This document shows, piece by piece, positions 10,461-21,586 of a DNA stretch of 64,000 nt (positions are counted from its first letter, which is position 1; every line of letters begins with the position of its first letter). The notes beneath the pieces are model-generated. The model did no database searches and was not told the origin of the DNA. It saw nothing but the letters and a program-made list of their open reading frames with translations. Source of the stretch: Gonatopus flavifemur. Lineage: Eukaryota > Arthropoda > Insecta > Hymenoptera > Dryinidae. A program made the position numbers and the translations under genes. The stretch is taken from positions 25,208,001-25,272,000 of the forward strand of contig JAFFJZ010000004.1 in NCBI GenBank assembly GCA_018340375.1, given 5' to 3'.

Positions 10461-11374
10461 TTAAATTCCACGTGGGAACGACGGACCCCTATCGGTGGTT
10501 GTCTTATTGGGGGAATTGGTACGTTTATCCATTGAGTAGATTTTGTGTCACCTATGAAATACATAAAATCTAGAATGTCAAGGTTTACACTGTTTATACC
10601 GTTTAACCCATTAACGTCAAATATGCAAATTTTAACATACATAAAATCAACGCTGAAGGAGAGTATGAAAACGTCGGGAAAAAATTTACGACTTACTATT
10701 CCATGTAGATTGTTTCAAGATCTTTCAAAATTTGCGGTGCCAGAGTGAGAAAGTGCAGAATTTCAGCGACTTTTTGGAAAGACAACCAAGGAACTTGAAG
10801 AAAATTTTTTCTCAATCTTGACTGGGATTTCATCAAGCAGTAGAATAAAAACCTATGGGAATCGAGCAAAAACCATTTTTTTTAAAATTCATACCGTATT
10901 TAAATTCAAAATGGTAGATCCAATGTGGCGGACAAAGTCATGAAAATACAAAAGATGCAATCAAATGAGACTTATCTCTTCATTTTGCGATCCTTTTACC
11001 TCTTTGACCATTTTTCAACTCATGTCTTATCAATTCGTTTTTTTTGCTCTTATAATTGCGCATCAAACCTACTCCAATTTGTCTGATAATTCCCATATAA
11101 CACAGAATATTCTGAGAATATTCTCACAACATCCGTAAAATGTACTCGATCGAATATTGTCATAAAAAGCGTAGAAGATTCGTAAATATTCATAGTAGAT
11201 TCTTAGAACATTTGAATGAAACTGTTTCGAATATTCTACGAACGTTCGTACAATATGCGTAGAAAGTTTGTAGGGAGATTGATGAGCAGCGCATGCGCTA
11301 GTATCGTGATGACCTGAATTCAATAATAGCGGATAATGTTGTTGACCGACTACAGACTTTTGGATAATATATTC

Positions 11375-11692
11375 CCCAAGCAGCACCAGAATATACTATG
11401 AACGTTCTTCGAATATTCGAAATGTATTTTATGCACATTCGAATGAGACCGTTTTATAGGTGCTATGCATATTCATCGTACGTATGTAATCGAATATACA
11501 AGGATACGTTAATTGAACATCTATTGAATGAATATCATACATTTCGAATGTACTATGTACGTTCCAAGTATATTTGAAACAGTCCCATTCGAATATTCTA
11601 TGAACGTCCATTATATGTTCTTCGTATCTGATTCGTATATTCTATGAACATTCCTATTTCGTATATACTTTTAACTTCTGTCGCTGCTTGGG
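11375..11692. mobile_element. 318-bp MITE, CCCAAGCAGCA ends, copy 1
   Basis: Begins CCCAAGCAGCACCAGAATAT and ends GTCGCTGCTTGGG. Interior is a series of TTCTATGAACGTTC / CGAATATTCGAA motifs. It matches the element at 11985-12302 in length (318 bp) and in most bases. No certain target duplication. Confidence 0.8.
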
Positions 11693-11713
11693 ATCTCCTT
11701 ACCTTCACACCTA

Positions 11714-11891
11714 CAGTATCGGTCGAAAATTCTGCATCACCTTGTGAAAACAGTCATCTTGAAGGTCATATTTTTCCCTCCGAATTGGTTTTTCAATTGC
11801 TTCGTCCCTATGACAATTTTTCGCTAATTTATTCAGTTCTAACATTATGGCTGTACTTCACAAGGTGATGCTGAATTTTCGATCGGTAATG
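11714..11891. mobile_element. 178-bp MITE, TA flanks, CAGTATCGG ends
   Basis: TIR reads CAGTATCGGTCGAAAATTCT at the left, with CATTACCGATCGAAAATTCA inverted at the right, and TA on both sides (11712-11713, 11892-11893). Arms of about 40 bp continue through GCATCACCTTGTGAA. TA plus a CAGT start is what a Tc1/mariner-type MITE looks like. It lies between the two 318-bp elements. Confidence 0.75.
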
Positions 11892-11984
11892 TATCCCACG
11901 CAGCACTTTACATTCCAAGTACGTATCAGATACATATCAATACTCAAGTAGCACAAGAACTTCTCAAATATGCTATGGTGACTC

Positions 11985-12302
11985 CCCAAGCAGCATCAGA
12001 ATATACTATGAACGTTCTTCGGATATTCGAAATATGTTCTATGCACATTCGAATGAGACCGTTTTATACGTGCTATGCATCTTCACCGAACGTATGTAAT
12101 CGAACATACGACGGTACGTTGATTGAACGTCGATTGAATGTGTATCGAACATTTCGAATATATTATGTACGTTCTAAGTATATTTAAAACAGTCTCATCC
12201 GAACATTCTATGAATATTCATTATATGTTTTTCGTATCTCATCCGTACATTCTATGAACGTTTCCATTCCGTATATACTTTGAAATTCTGTTGCTGCTTG
12301 GG
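11985..12302. mobile_element. 318-bp MITE, CCCAAGCAGCA ends, copy 2
   Basis: Same family, length and orientation as the copy at 11375-11692: starts CCCAAGCAGCATCAGAATAT and ends GTTGCTGCTTGGG. The copies differ by scattered substitutions. Partial relatives flank both copies (AAGTAGCAC at 11946 and GCTACTTGG at 12471), suggesting an older outer element. Confidence 0.8.
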
Positions 12303-13470
12303 TCTATGAATGTGAAAGGGATGTGCGAATGAGACTATTTCGGATAAATTCGTTAAGATATTCTATGGAGGGGCATAGCACATAATTATTCGGAACAGTC
12401 TCATTTGAAGGTTCTACGCATGTTCGTAGGATTTTCCAAACACGCTCTCAGCATTTCTAACCTCTTCTGCTACTTGGATATTGCATTCACATTGTATTTG
12501 ATTTTACTCCAGACGTAATATATTTAATGCATCAAACACGCAATGGTTTTGGAATAAATGACCTATAAGATGTATCTGAGATATGCAATGTTAAATGTCT
12601 TTAATTCACCTCTTATTTAGATGTCATCATTTTTATGAATCATAACCTAATTTATGAAATTGTTTTCTTTAGCATTAATTGAATATAACTGTATTTATTC
12701 GTGCATTTGTGGTTATTCAGTCGATGTCAATGTAACATTCCACATACTTTCAGAAAAATGATGATTTTTTATTCTCAATTTGATAAAAAGTCATGATGAA
12801 ATGAGATATTAATGTGTGTATTTGCGTTGTTTCCAATTATTGGAAGACAAATGGGTATTCATATATGCCTGAGAATAATAACATCATAATCAAACCGAAA
12901 TTAATGCAATAATAATAAGGTAACTGTGGGTTGTATCCACCTCGTTGGTTATATCGGCTACCCGAAGTTGGTTTCATATCGGCCACTATTTTGATATAGT
13001 TTTCTTGAATACTACGAACTTTACATGACGAACTACACAACGCAGGATAACTATTCGATGTTTCAAGAACATGAAAGTAAGGGTTATAAATGGCTTGTAT
13101 TCCTGCTTAAATAGAAAATTGTTTTTGTCAAGAAGGTGACTTGCGTCGCTAAACATAAAAATTTGTCAACACAAGCGGTCTTAACCTCGAAGACTGGAAA
13201 GTAAGTACGTTTGAATAAGGTATTATGATCGCTTTTGGCAATTTTTCAAATCAACATACGATGGAATAAGTCAGGCCGTTTAACATAATGCATTCTGCAA
13301 ATCATTTTTTGTCATTGACGAAATGGAAGTTTCACATTAATGAAAAAATGTTTGCGTTCACAAAACTGACAAACCCGTTGAGTGTATCAGCTAGGTGTTG
13401 ATTTACATTTTCAACTTTGGGAACGTATGTTTTTTTGGCAATTAATAAAAATCAAAACGGATAATAAAAC
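12303..13470. other. AT-rich DNA, mostly unassigned
   Basis: The first 170 bp retain degenerate TTCTATG / GAATGAGAC motifs of the preceding MITE family. The rest shows no repeat or gene that I can support. Confidence 0.45.
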
Positions 13471-13629
13471 ATGTATGTTTTGGAGGAAATGGCATCTAAA
13501 AGATCACAATATTCTATGGACGATTTGAAAGAAGCTATTGCTGCTGTACAAAATGGATTATCCATACGAAATTTGGGCCGGAGGCCCCCCCCCCCCTCCG
13601 AACATAAAATAATAATTATCAATATTTAA
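13471..13629 (+). pseudogene. Truncated pipsqueak/pogo-type helix-turn-helix (transposase N-terminus)
   Basis: From the ATG at 13471 the frame encodes 52 residues. Residues 16-34 read MDDLKEAIAAVQNGLSIRN, which fits the first two helices of the pipsqueak helix-turn-helix (the consensus has an acidic-basic start, AI.AV..G.SI) found at the N-terminus of pogo/Jerky-like DDE transposases and in some insect transcription factors. The match stops at SIRN, where the expected AA..Y.VP continuation is replaced by a GGCCGGAGG sequence and a 12-base C run (13585-13596), giving RRPPPP and a stop soon after. No DDE catalytic domain follows. I infer a broken transposase copy whose 3' part was lost or replaced. 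A functional short protein is unlikely. An ATG at 13489 in the same frame is an alternative start. Confidence 0.55.
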
Positions 13630-13827
13630 TATTCATATTTGATTGGTTTGTGAGAGTGTTTCTCAATTTCCAAAAGCAACGTATGCCGAATTAAACAAAG
13701 TTTTATTCAAATATAATTTACAATATAATATTAAGAGCGATTCCCTGTAAATATTATAGAATCTCAACGTTTTCGTAAGTGGAAACTACGTTTAACGATC
13801 TGTACAGATATGTAAAATCTTACAGGT

Positions 13828-14064
13828 ATGTACATGTTAGTTCCTCCACGTGAATCACGTTTACGCTATCAGAGGACATTAACAGATGACAAGTTTTTAT
13901 TGTACGACTCGCGAGATGAAAATGAGGAACTTGGTAGAACTTTGGTGTGCGTGACAAGAAAAAATTTGGAAATCTTGGGTGCCAGGGACGTATGGTTTTT
14001 GGATGGAACCTTCAAGGTAAATGAACGGAAGTTCTTTTTCCAGTATTCTATTGTATTCTATTGA
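13828..14064 (+). pseudogene. MULE-type transposase fragment
   Basis: The frame from ATG 13828 encodes 78 residues. It contains FLLYDS, a stretch RTLVCVTRKNLEIL, and then WFLDGTFKV, which is the conserved start of the MULE transposase catalytic domain (W..DGTF.., the first catalytic Asp being in DGTF). In the family this is followed by about 200 more residues carrying the remaining acidic catalytic residues, none of which is present. The frame ends after a local repeat (TTCTATTGTATTCTATTG at 14045). Genes of this type in insects often carry FLYWCH zinc fingers upstream; none is visible here. I read it as a fragment, not a working gene. It lies 200 bp after the pipsqueak remnant on the same strand, but the two belong to different transposase families. 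Confidence 0.6.
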
Positions 14065-14303
14065 ACTTGTAAATCCTTGTAGATTTTTATCTATGAACAT
14101 AATTCGGGAAATATACTTTTCGCGAAAAATTTGTTCAGGATTACGTTCTTCGTCAAAACGGAGAATTATTGTTTTCGTGAAAGGGGTATTCGGGAATTTG
14201 GATTCGGGATTATGTTCGTCGTGAATATCGGCATTCGTGAAAACGGGTATTCGTAAATCTGGATTCGTGAAATAGACCGGTAACCTTTCCGTTCCACTAA
14301 GAT

Positions 14304-14734
14304 GGTAGCACTGAACTTCACACAATTTTCATCTGTAGTTTCCGTGTTTGGTAGTCATAGCGTGCTGATTGTCATCTATTTCCTGTACAGGGAAGGATGA
14401 AACGCTGCATGATAGAACCGTGTGTTATCATAGTGGAAGCTTTTCCCAAATGTGATGAATGTTGTGCTTACGTAGATTTGAATTTAGGAATCAATTTCAT
14501 GACATTCGACTGATTCGATGTATTACGTTGACCAAACATTCTTCGCAGTTTGCGAACAGTCTCTACCTTGACCATATTTGTAGTAAGTTTTGTACTGTGA
14601 CAACACGCTATTTCCTCTTGAACCAATTCATATCTACCTGTACAAAAAACAAACGAGAATGAAGCGCCATTCAGCACTCCGTGATTACTGACCACAAAGA
14701 CAACAGATGAAAATTAGGTAACGTTCAGTGCTGC
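14304..14734. mobile_element. ~430-bp inverted-repeat element
   Basis: GGTAGCACTGAAC...ATTTTCATCTGTAGTTT at 14304-14372 is inverted at 14665-14734 (AACAGATGAAAATTAGGTAA...TCAGTGCTGCTAC). Arms are about 70 bp with moderate divergence. Its right end abuts the 954-bp MITE starting at 14737, so one probably landed beside or in the other. Confidence 0.55.
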
Positions 14735-14736
14735 TA

Positions 14737-15690
14737 CACGGAGAAAAAAGAACAGTGAATGATTGCTAGAAATACGAGGGATCATTGCTAAAGAAGGTTA
14801 GCAAATTGGTGACAACTGAACTTTTCTATCAACAGTTAGTAGTAATAGTTCCCATCTTCAGATGAAGATCGCTGCTAACTCATTTAGTTTCTATTACAAT
14901 ATGAACTAAACGAAGATACTTCCTATTCCTCACAAAACTTAGTGATCAATACCATCATCTAAAAGATAGATGCCGTGAGTTATCCTCAAATATTACGCAA
15001 AAAAAATTAATTCTTTTAGAATTCATACTTCCACGACGGTTTCTCGTCCGATTGATCCGAGATGCAAGGCTGTGATAGAAAGAAATTTTTTTCTCAGTAA
15101 TGGGGATTCGATCCTACCTACCTAATCAACCTAACTTAACCGAAGTAACGCTTATACCGACTTAGCTCTACCGCACGATTGAGATTTTCAACTCACTGAA
15201 AGTTTATGAATCGTTCGTAGATTCGTGCTTACACCTCAGCAACTTACTTTATGAATAATCTTAGTGATGTACGGCACACAATGCTTGAGAATCATTACCT
15301 CGAAATGTTATGAATGATTCCACACCGTGTAATGGTTCTATGATTTTTTGCTGTGTTTGAATCTACTCTATACATTGCTTGGCAATCATTGCCTGAAAAT
15401 ATTGTGAATCACTCTCCACGCCGGGCAATACAACGTTTCATATTCAATTTCATGACGTTTTTGTAATGACTGAGGAAACCATCGCTGACTCCGTTTGTCG
15501 CTGAATGCTCCACAGCATAAGCATGATTGATACCATTTTTCATTACTATACAATGTTAGTACCCTTTGCTTTTTTTTTATTATTCATTCCTATCATCACA
15601 AGCAATCATTGCTGATTCTTTGAAAATTCGCTTCAATCCTAGACAAGATAGTGATCATCGCTACGAATTTCAAAATCATTTTTCTCCGTG
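14737..15690. mobile_element. 954-bp MITE, CACGGAGAAAAA ends, TA flanks
   Basis: Starts CACGGAGAAAAAAGAACAG and ends TTTTTCTCCGTG, with TA at 14735-14736 and 15691-15692. The left part (AATGATTGCTAGAAATACG, GGTGACAACT) is shared with the 220-bp element at 47901-48120. Many short motifs of the kind AATCATTGC repeat in both directions. A tRNA-like SINE head lies inside, which partly explains the larger size. Confidence 0.75.
15085..15180 (-). repeat. tRNA-derived SINE head with box A and box B
   Basis: On the minus strand GTGCGGTAGAGCTAAGTCGG (ending near 15174) resembles box A and GGATCGAATCCCC (15102-15114) is a near-consensus box B. They are about 44 bases apart, right for an internal polymerase III promoter. 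The structure does not close as an intact tRNA, because no matching acceptor stem is visible, so I call it a SINE head rather than a tRNA gene. It lies inside the 954-bp MITE. Confidence 0.55.
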
Positions 15691-15871
15691 TACGTCATTA
15701 GAAAAGGTAAACATTTCAAAAGTTGCGTACTCTATGGGACACCCTATACATTGCGTATCAAGTGGGAGAAAACGAAAATTCCCGCGCGGAACACACAAAA
15801 ATCTAGGATTCTCATCTCCTGCGCGGTGCTCATAATATTTTCTTTAAATATCACAAAGAAAAATTCGATTG

Positions 15872-15947
15872 CGAGGACCTGTTAAGAGAGGCCTGACATC
15901 ATCGGTCGCGGAATTGATGATCTCAGGCCTCTCTTAACAGGTCCTCG
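15872..15947. ncRNA. 76-nt near-perfect hairpin (candidate small-RNA precursor or tiny palindrome)
   Basis: The arm CGAGGACCTGTTAAGAGAGG at 15872 continues for 25 bases that pair exactly with 15923-15947, then one C/C mismatch, six more pairs (ATCATC with GATGAT) and a 12-base loop GGTCGCGGAATT. It is GC-rich in an AT-rich setting. The size suits a miRNA precursor, but the near-perfect pairing is unusual for animal miRNAs, and it could equally be the tip of a decayed foldback element. No expression evidence is available. Confidence 0.45.
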
Positions 15948-16074
15948 AAGTGGCATTTTCCATGCGGATATTGAGGAAACTATTCTAGTACAAAGCTCCT
16001 CTTCCATAATCGAAATTCACCGCTCCGTTTGTCTTATCCACACTTTTATCACTTTTCACTATCCAACATCTCTT

Positions 16075-16281
16075 TCACCCACTCATCCATACTAGATTGA
16101 TTTTTTCATCCATTCTTTCATATATATCATTCTTTTCAAAATCATCCCGTAATTCACTATCAGTACTAAAATTTCCACTAGAAATCATCAACCTTCCCTT
16201 TCCCATCTTCTCCTCTGGTTTTTCTTCAACATTCTGAAACACTCCTAAGTCGTATTCTACATTAACATAGTTTCCTGACAT
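16075..16281 (-). CDS. Unrecognised 68-codon frame in a purine-rich strand
   Basis: From the ATG at 16281 the minus strand encodes a charged peptide rich in Glu, Asp and Lys (for example NVEEKPEEKMGKG near residues 16-28). Upstream on the same strand (about 16290-16400), in another frame, lies a similarly charged open stretch, and the whole strand from 16560 to 16020 is purine-rich. This might be the remains of a retroelement first open frame with frameshifts, or simply the outcome of a pyrimidine-rich plus strand. No domain is recognised. Confidence 0.15.
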   Translation of the reverse strand: MSGNYVNVEYDLGVFQNVEEKPEEKMGKGRLMISSGNFSTDSELRDDFEKNDIYERMDEKINLVWMSG

Positions 16282-16559
16282 ATTCCCTTAGTTCAGGTCC
16301 ACAAAATTTCTCCTCTCCAACTGCTATCTTCGCCTTCTTCTATCTCCTTGTTTCTACCTCGAACTTTTTCTCCAGCTGATAACTAATTAAAATGTCTTAT
16401 GATAAATTCCCCATATCATATTTTCAGATCTCTTCCGAAAGGTTTCCTATTTTATTCACTATTTCGTTTTTGCTTCTCTCTATCAGCTCTTCTCCCCTCC
16501 TCTTCCGCATATCTTGCCTCTGCCCCATTTATTTTCTTCACTGTCAATAGTTTGTGTTG

Positions 16560-19500
16560 ATAGTCGGACAGCATGCAATAGAATAAAGTGTATGTCACGT
16601 GTATATGTTCAAATAATGCACGAAGAAAACAGATCTGAAAAAGATATTAAAGTTCGCTGTCATATACGTGACACAGCCGCCCCCGATATGTAGAATACTA
16701 AATTATATCACATGGCATTTTGATTTTCAGTTACATAAAATTCAAATTCAGCGATTAAGTACAAAAATTGCTAATCCTCGTAGTGATTCACGAAAATGCT
16801 ACGTGACATTGCACTTTGTGACACTTCACATCACATAATCAGTAAATTACATAGCTTATTCTACTGAAAACATATTAGAAACATGTGTTGCTATATTGAA
16901 TAGTGACCCCTGCTATTTTCTGAAAAGGCACTTTTCTGCGTGTGGATAAAAAAAGAGTATAGAGCGTATACACATCCTTACGGGCCACATAACATCTTCT
17001 GTACATGATTCAGGCATTAATCTGCATGCTTCACTTATACCAGAGATTTCCTGTTTTAATCGAATACAAACAGTGAATCAAACAATAACAGTGGATAAGA
17101 AAAAATTTATTTCATTTGCCATTCTTTGTGCCCCGTTCAAACATGGTTGAATAGCATACAAAGAGCGAGCTAAATTTCAGCTGAGGTAAATGAAAGCTTA
17201 GCTCTCTGGATATAGATAAAACAATTCATTCGTTGGAAATAAAAATTTTCGCCAAGACAAATAATATTGTTTCGATTCAACTGGATTATCATTCAGATTC
17301 ACTAAATTTTCCAACTGTCCAATATCTCATTGAAGCCTTTTTCTCAGTGTAATCTTGAAAATAACAATAATGGGAGAAGAATGCACTCAGGATTAAATCT
17401 GATCCCAACCATTAGGAGATCAAATATTAAGGCAGTAGAAAATATATCTGAACTATAGTAGAAATTTCGGCATGCCTAATTTCTGATCCGATCTTACATT
17501 GAGAAAAAAATCAAGTCTTCTCAAAAACTTATTCATTCCACTGCGAAAGAACCATCTAATTGCGGCAAGTAAAATTCAGTTCTTCCAGCTGAACTTTAGC
17601 TGGTGTTAATAGAAGTCTAGTTGTCTTAGATCTAAACACAGCAGTTCACCTGATGGGGATGAAAAATTCAGCTGTTTTCAATCTTTGTTTAGATTCTCCT
17701 CATAGAAAAAAAAAAATATATTGAAATGAAGGAAAAAAAGTCTCAAATCATATGACATTGAACGTTCAAAACGTGTCCTTGTGATTTTCACAATAATGGT
17801 AACTTTTTTCCTTCATGTTAATAATTGAACACATTTTTTCAGATATATCCTCCATAGGTCTCAAGATTTGTTTTGATGACATGAACGTCACAATTCATTT
17901 CTACTTCGGAACATATTGCCACATGGAAAATAAACACGAGCATGCGAACACAAGAGAGAAGACTCCTTCAAATGCTGTGACCTATGTCCATGACTCATGA
18001 TTTCATCATCATACCAATGATGAGGACATGTTTCACAAATTCACATTAGAGTCGTTGATTCTGATGACGTAAGATCTTATTGTTCAACATCAAAGCCGGA
18101 GTAAAAGCATATGTCGTGAAGGGGAATTCGATAAAAGATGGAAAGCGAAGTCAGTTTGGACAAAATAAATGAATTGTTCCACTATTCAAATGCACGAGTA
18201 TTCTAAAAGTTCGATAAGCAAACTCTAAGTCTGGTATTCATTATCATCACAATCGTATTGGCATTTTCATCGAGCAACATTAAGCGTTTCCTCGTCTTTA
18301 TCAAGCGTGATTCAACTCCTGATGTAACCTTCTTTGAATCATGACCTTCTTCATATTCTCATTCAACAACTACGACGTTTTGAATTGAGATTGGAGAATC
18401 AATCAGGGTCGATTAAACATCTTCTGTTTTCTCATGTTTGATATATTTATATACGCAAAAAGGTTAAGAAGAAGAAGAAGTTTTCCACATGGAATTTTCA
18501 AGTTTACAATTTCAATCATAGATTGAGTGATTATTCATGATTTCAAAACCCATTCATAAGTCAAGTCGAATAGCCAACGTAGATCAATATGCACTTATGA
18601 TCGTTTGACCATGCGTAAAGTGTGTATAAATTTGTTCTAAGAAAACGGTGACTCAGTGAATATACATCAGATATGAGAGAATAAAGAGATGCGTCAGATT
18701 AATAATTCTTTGAGAACAGGTTTATGAATTGCCATTACGATTACGAGACTGAAGCTCAAACAACATTGAAATTCTGATTTGAATAAGTGATTAGATATTG
18801 ACATGAAGTTTGAAGACAACAATCCATGAGATTTTCGAAATGTATCAGTAATAATCAGTGATATTTGTATAAAATCTTATGGTTTCTACTCATAGAAGAA
18901 TCATAACCCACATCATACCTAGAACTTTACAAGATGCCACAAAGCGGACATTGTTTTGATATCAAAAAGATCTCTAACTGCGCTCGTACGGAATTCCTAA
19001 GAATAAAATTCTAACGTATTTCAAAGCCGAACATTTTATATAATTGAAAAAACTTTAGCATGTGATGTTTCTGATATAAACTTCTTCTAGGTATCTTTTG
19101 AAGTTCTGATTGACTATCAAATATGTGCCTCAAATGAGAGCTCTAAGTGGCATCAATTCCAAAAATATGTTGTGTGGGAAATACCTGTCTATAGATGAGG
19201 AATAGCATATTATATTGTTATTGCTGTTGTTTTTTACGTCTTTAATGACTCATGACGATGACGCCATATGAATATTTAGTATTTTGTATGTATGCATCTC
19301 AACACACATTTCGAGTCTGAGAAATATCTTTCAGATCCAAAATATGTCTTACAGACATGAAATGTTTGTTGAAATGTTTTTGTGAATTAAGCATTATGTG
19401 CATTTTCGTAATATCAGTTTCCTAGTATACTTTTCATATTATTCAAACTAAACCCCATACTTCTCGATAGTTCACTGCTGAATTCTCGAAAAAGAATTCT

Positions 19501-19800
19501 CCAACATGTTTTTGAATTTCTGAGATTTTCAACGTATTTGAAAACAATTCTAACTTTTTGAAAATCCTCACAGATGCCCAACAATTGATCTCAAACTTTT
19601 CAAGAACTCATACTATAGTAGACTGTTTACCGTTGTAGCTTAGAAACACGGTTTTTCTCAAATTTTTTGAACATAGGATATCTTTTTAAGGATACATCGA
19701 ACTAATTTCGTACAGATTTGTATTATAAGGAAATGAAAAAGAAAGTATTACCATATGTCACACACATGTACTGTATACTGACAGAATTTTGTTTCGAAAA
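16560..19800. other. AT-rich DNA, nothing recognised
   Basis: A weak inverted pair (GTGTATGTCACGTG near 16590, CATATACGTGACAC near 16664) and a GAA run at 18466-18480 are the only structure seen. A solitary TTTTTCTCAGTGTA at 17339 looks like one end of a MITE whose other end I cannot find. No gene. Confidence 0.45.
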
Positions 19801-19803
19801 TTA

Positions 19804-20059
19804 CACTGAAAAAATGTATTGGTCTCATACCCAATGGAAACAATAAGTCAAAATCATGTCAAGATTTTTGTCAAAGTGATCATGTTTTGATGAAACGTTT
19901 GGCAATTGTTGAGAGAAAAAAAGGGCCCTTATCTGCCCGATTTTTTATTTTAGAAGTTTCTGAACATTCTGTCAAAAAAATGATTATTTTGGCAAAAATT
20001 TTGCTATCCATCCTAAACATATTTCGATTGATTGATGTAACCACACATTTTTTTCAGTG
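19804..20059. mobile_element. 256-bp MITE, CACTGAAAAAATGT ends, TA flanks
   Basis: Starts CACTGAAAAAATGT and ends ACATTTTTTTCAGTG, with TA at 19802-19803 and 20060-20061. The interior is AT-rich, with diverged TTGTCAAA / TTTGGCAA motifs. A 65-codon frame runs through it and has no meaning that I can see. Confidence 0.75.
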
Positions 20060-20239
20060 TACCCTGAAATTCCAATATGCGTAATTAGCACTCCAAACAA
20101 TAATCCAGCAGTCTCTTGGGACATCTAATGTGACCGCAAGCTAGAAAGTGCATCTCAAAATCAGTTAGAAACCCATTAACCATCTTATTGCATCAGACCC
20201 CTCATGGTAAAATCGTACTACCTTCATAGGAATTCTTTT

Positions 20240-20370
20240 CAGGAGGTTGAATCTCGGTTTAGGAGTATAAATACACGGTGGCGCGTGACTTCTGCTGTTC
20301 GATTCACATGTTTTTTCCCCAAGGTTTTTTCATATACTTGGCGTCGAGACGCTACCGCGTCTTTTGATTC
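20240..20370 (+). repeat. Hairpin-bearing dispersed repeat, copy 1
   Basis: Shares with 29926-30060 and 52211-52310 a core of AGGAGGTTGAA, TCGGTTTAGGAGT, a GCGCG(T/C)GACTTCTGCT block, ACATGTT and TACTTGGCGTCGAGACGCTA. It ends in GCGTC-GA-GACGC-TACC-GCGTC (20341-20361), in which the middle arm can pair with either neighbour. In copies 1 and 2 the start follows a polypyrimidine-CAG (TTTTCAG). Not a recognised snRNA, tRNA or 5S type. Confidence 0.65.
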
Positions 20371-20934
20371 AGAGAAACTACTCACGAATCTGAAAAAAAT
20401 AGTTCGGTATTCGGATTTCCTGACCCAACAAACATAAATCCTGTTTGAAATATTGAGTAAATGCAATTTTCCCTAAGGCCCCTCATATTCAATCGCTAAA
20501 CGATGCAAAATCATGAACAATTTCTGTTGCGTGCGGATAAATGAATCGCTGCATTCTGCAAACTAATAGTCCAATCGATCTGAAACTTTCTAAAAAATTT
20601 GTCCACAACCTAGTGAATAACTTTGTCGCTGGAAGTTTCCTGGAGCTTATACTTCCTCCACCACTTTTTCAATGCAACGTATGGAGGAGGTGATTTTCCC
20701 TTCGAATTAGAAATTCAATAGTTTGTTATTGATTTTTACAAATTCTCACGACATTGTTATTTTCGGAGAAGTTTGACGAATCCAAATCCGTGAGGTTTAT
20801 TTCGATACATCAAAAAATGTCCAAGTGAGAACGAATTTAATATTGAAAAACATTAATTTTTGACGTGAAAAAATAGAAAGTTTTTATTTTTTTTCTCGAA
20901 AACTATCGATCCTAGAAGAACATGGTAAACAGAT

Positions 20935-21304
20935 CACAGAGAAAAAGGAATTCGCTGTGGCAGCGAAATCTACTTTTGCTGGATTCCTTTTGCCAGAGCA
21001 GCAAATTTTTTGCTGTGACAGCAAACTATTTGCTGTTCCAGCAATCTTGTTAGCTGCGACAGCGAATTTTTAGCTGTGGCGGCAAAAAATGTTTGCTATC
21101 CCAGCAAAATTTGTTTGCTATTCTATATATAATACTGAAAATTGGCTGGCGGAGCAAACATTTTTTGCTGCCACAGCTAAAAAATTGCTGTCGTAGCTAA
21201 CACGATTGCTGTTATAGCAAATTTTTAGCTAGGTCAGCAAAAAATGTTGCTATTCTATATATAATACCTCGATTTGCTGCGTCAGCAAATTTTTTCTCTC
21301 CGTG
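20935..21304 (+). mobile_element. 370-bp mini-palindrome element, copy 1
   Basis: Starts CACAGAGAAAAAGGAATTCG and ends TTTTTTCTCTCCGTG. The interior is a string of short palindromes of the form GCTG-N3-CAGC (for example GCTGTGGCAGC, GCTGTGACAGC, GCTGTTCCAGC, GCTGCGACAGC). Two TATTCTATATATAATA blocks interrupt the string. The outer dinucleotides are decayed. Length is identical to the other two copies. Confidence 0.85.
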
Positions 21305-21456
21305 ATACTGATATTCTTTTTTCAACCCCTCCCATGCAGTATTCTTAGATTTTCGAAGTTCCGATTTTTATTCGACCTCTGAAGTGATCAGTTTTACCGC
21401 TTTTCGAGCGCTTAAGTGGTTATTGCATAGGGACCCTCATTCATGAATGCCTAGGC

Positions 21457-21584
21457 CCCAGTAGAAATCACTCTAGTAATTCTCTAGGCGATTACAAGGC
21501 CTTACTAGGCCTTGCAAGTCCCTCACAAGGGCCTGCTGAGGCCTCGCAAGGCCTAGAGAATTACTAGAGTGATTTCTCTTAGGG
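21457..21584. repeat. 128-bp palindrome
   Basis: CCCAGTAGAAATCACTCTAG at the left pairs with CTAGAGTGATTTCTCTTAGGG-type sequence at the right; inner arms AATTCTCTAGGC and GCCTAGAGAATT also pair. The centre is rich in AGGCCTTGCAAG-like motifs. Probably a small MITE. Confidence 0.7.
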
Positions 21585-21586
21585 AG

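Noticed and set aside
15085..15180. A functional tRNA gene
   Set aside because: Box A and box B are present but no closing acceptor stem or complete cloverleaf can be drawn.
20240..20370. A Helitron 3' end
   Set aside because: The hairpin fits in size, but no CTRR tetranucleotide follows within about 12 bases in any of the three copies. Not excluded, only unsupported.
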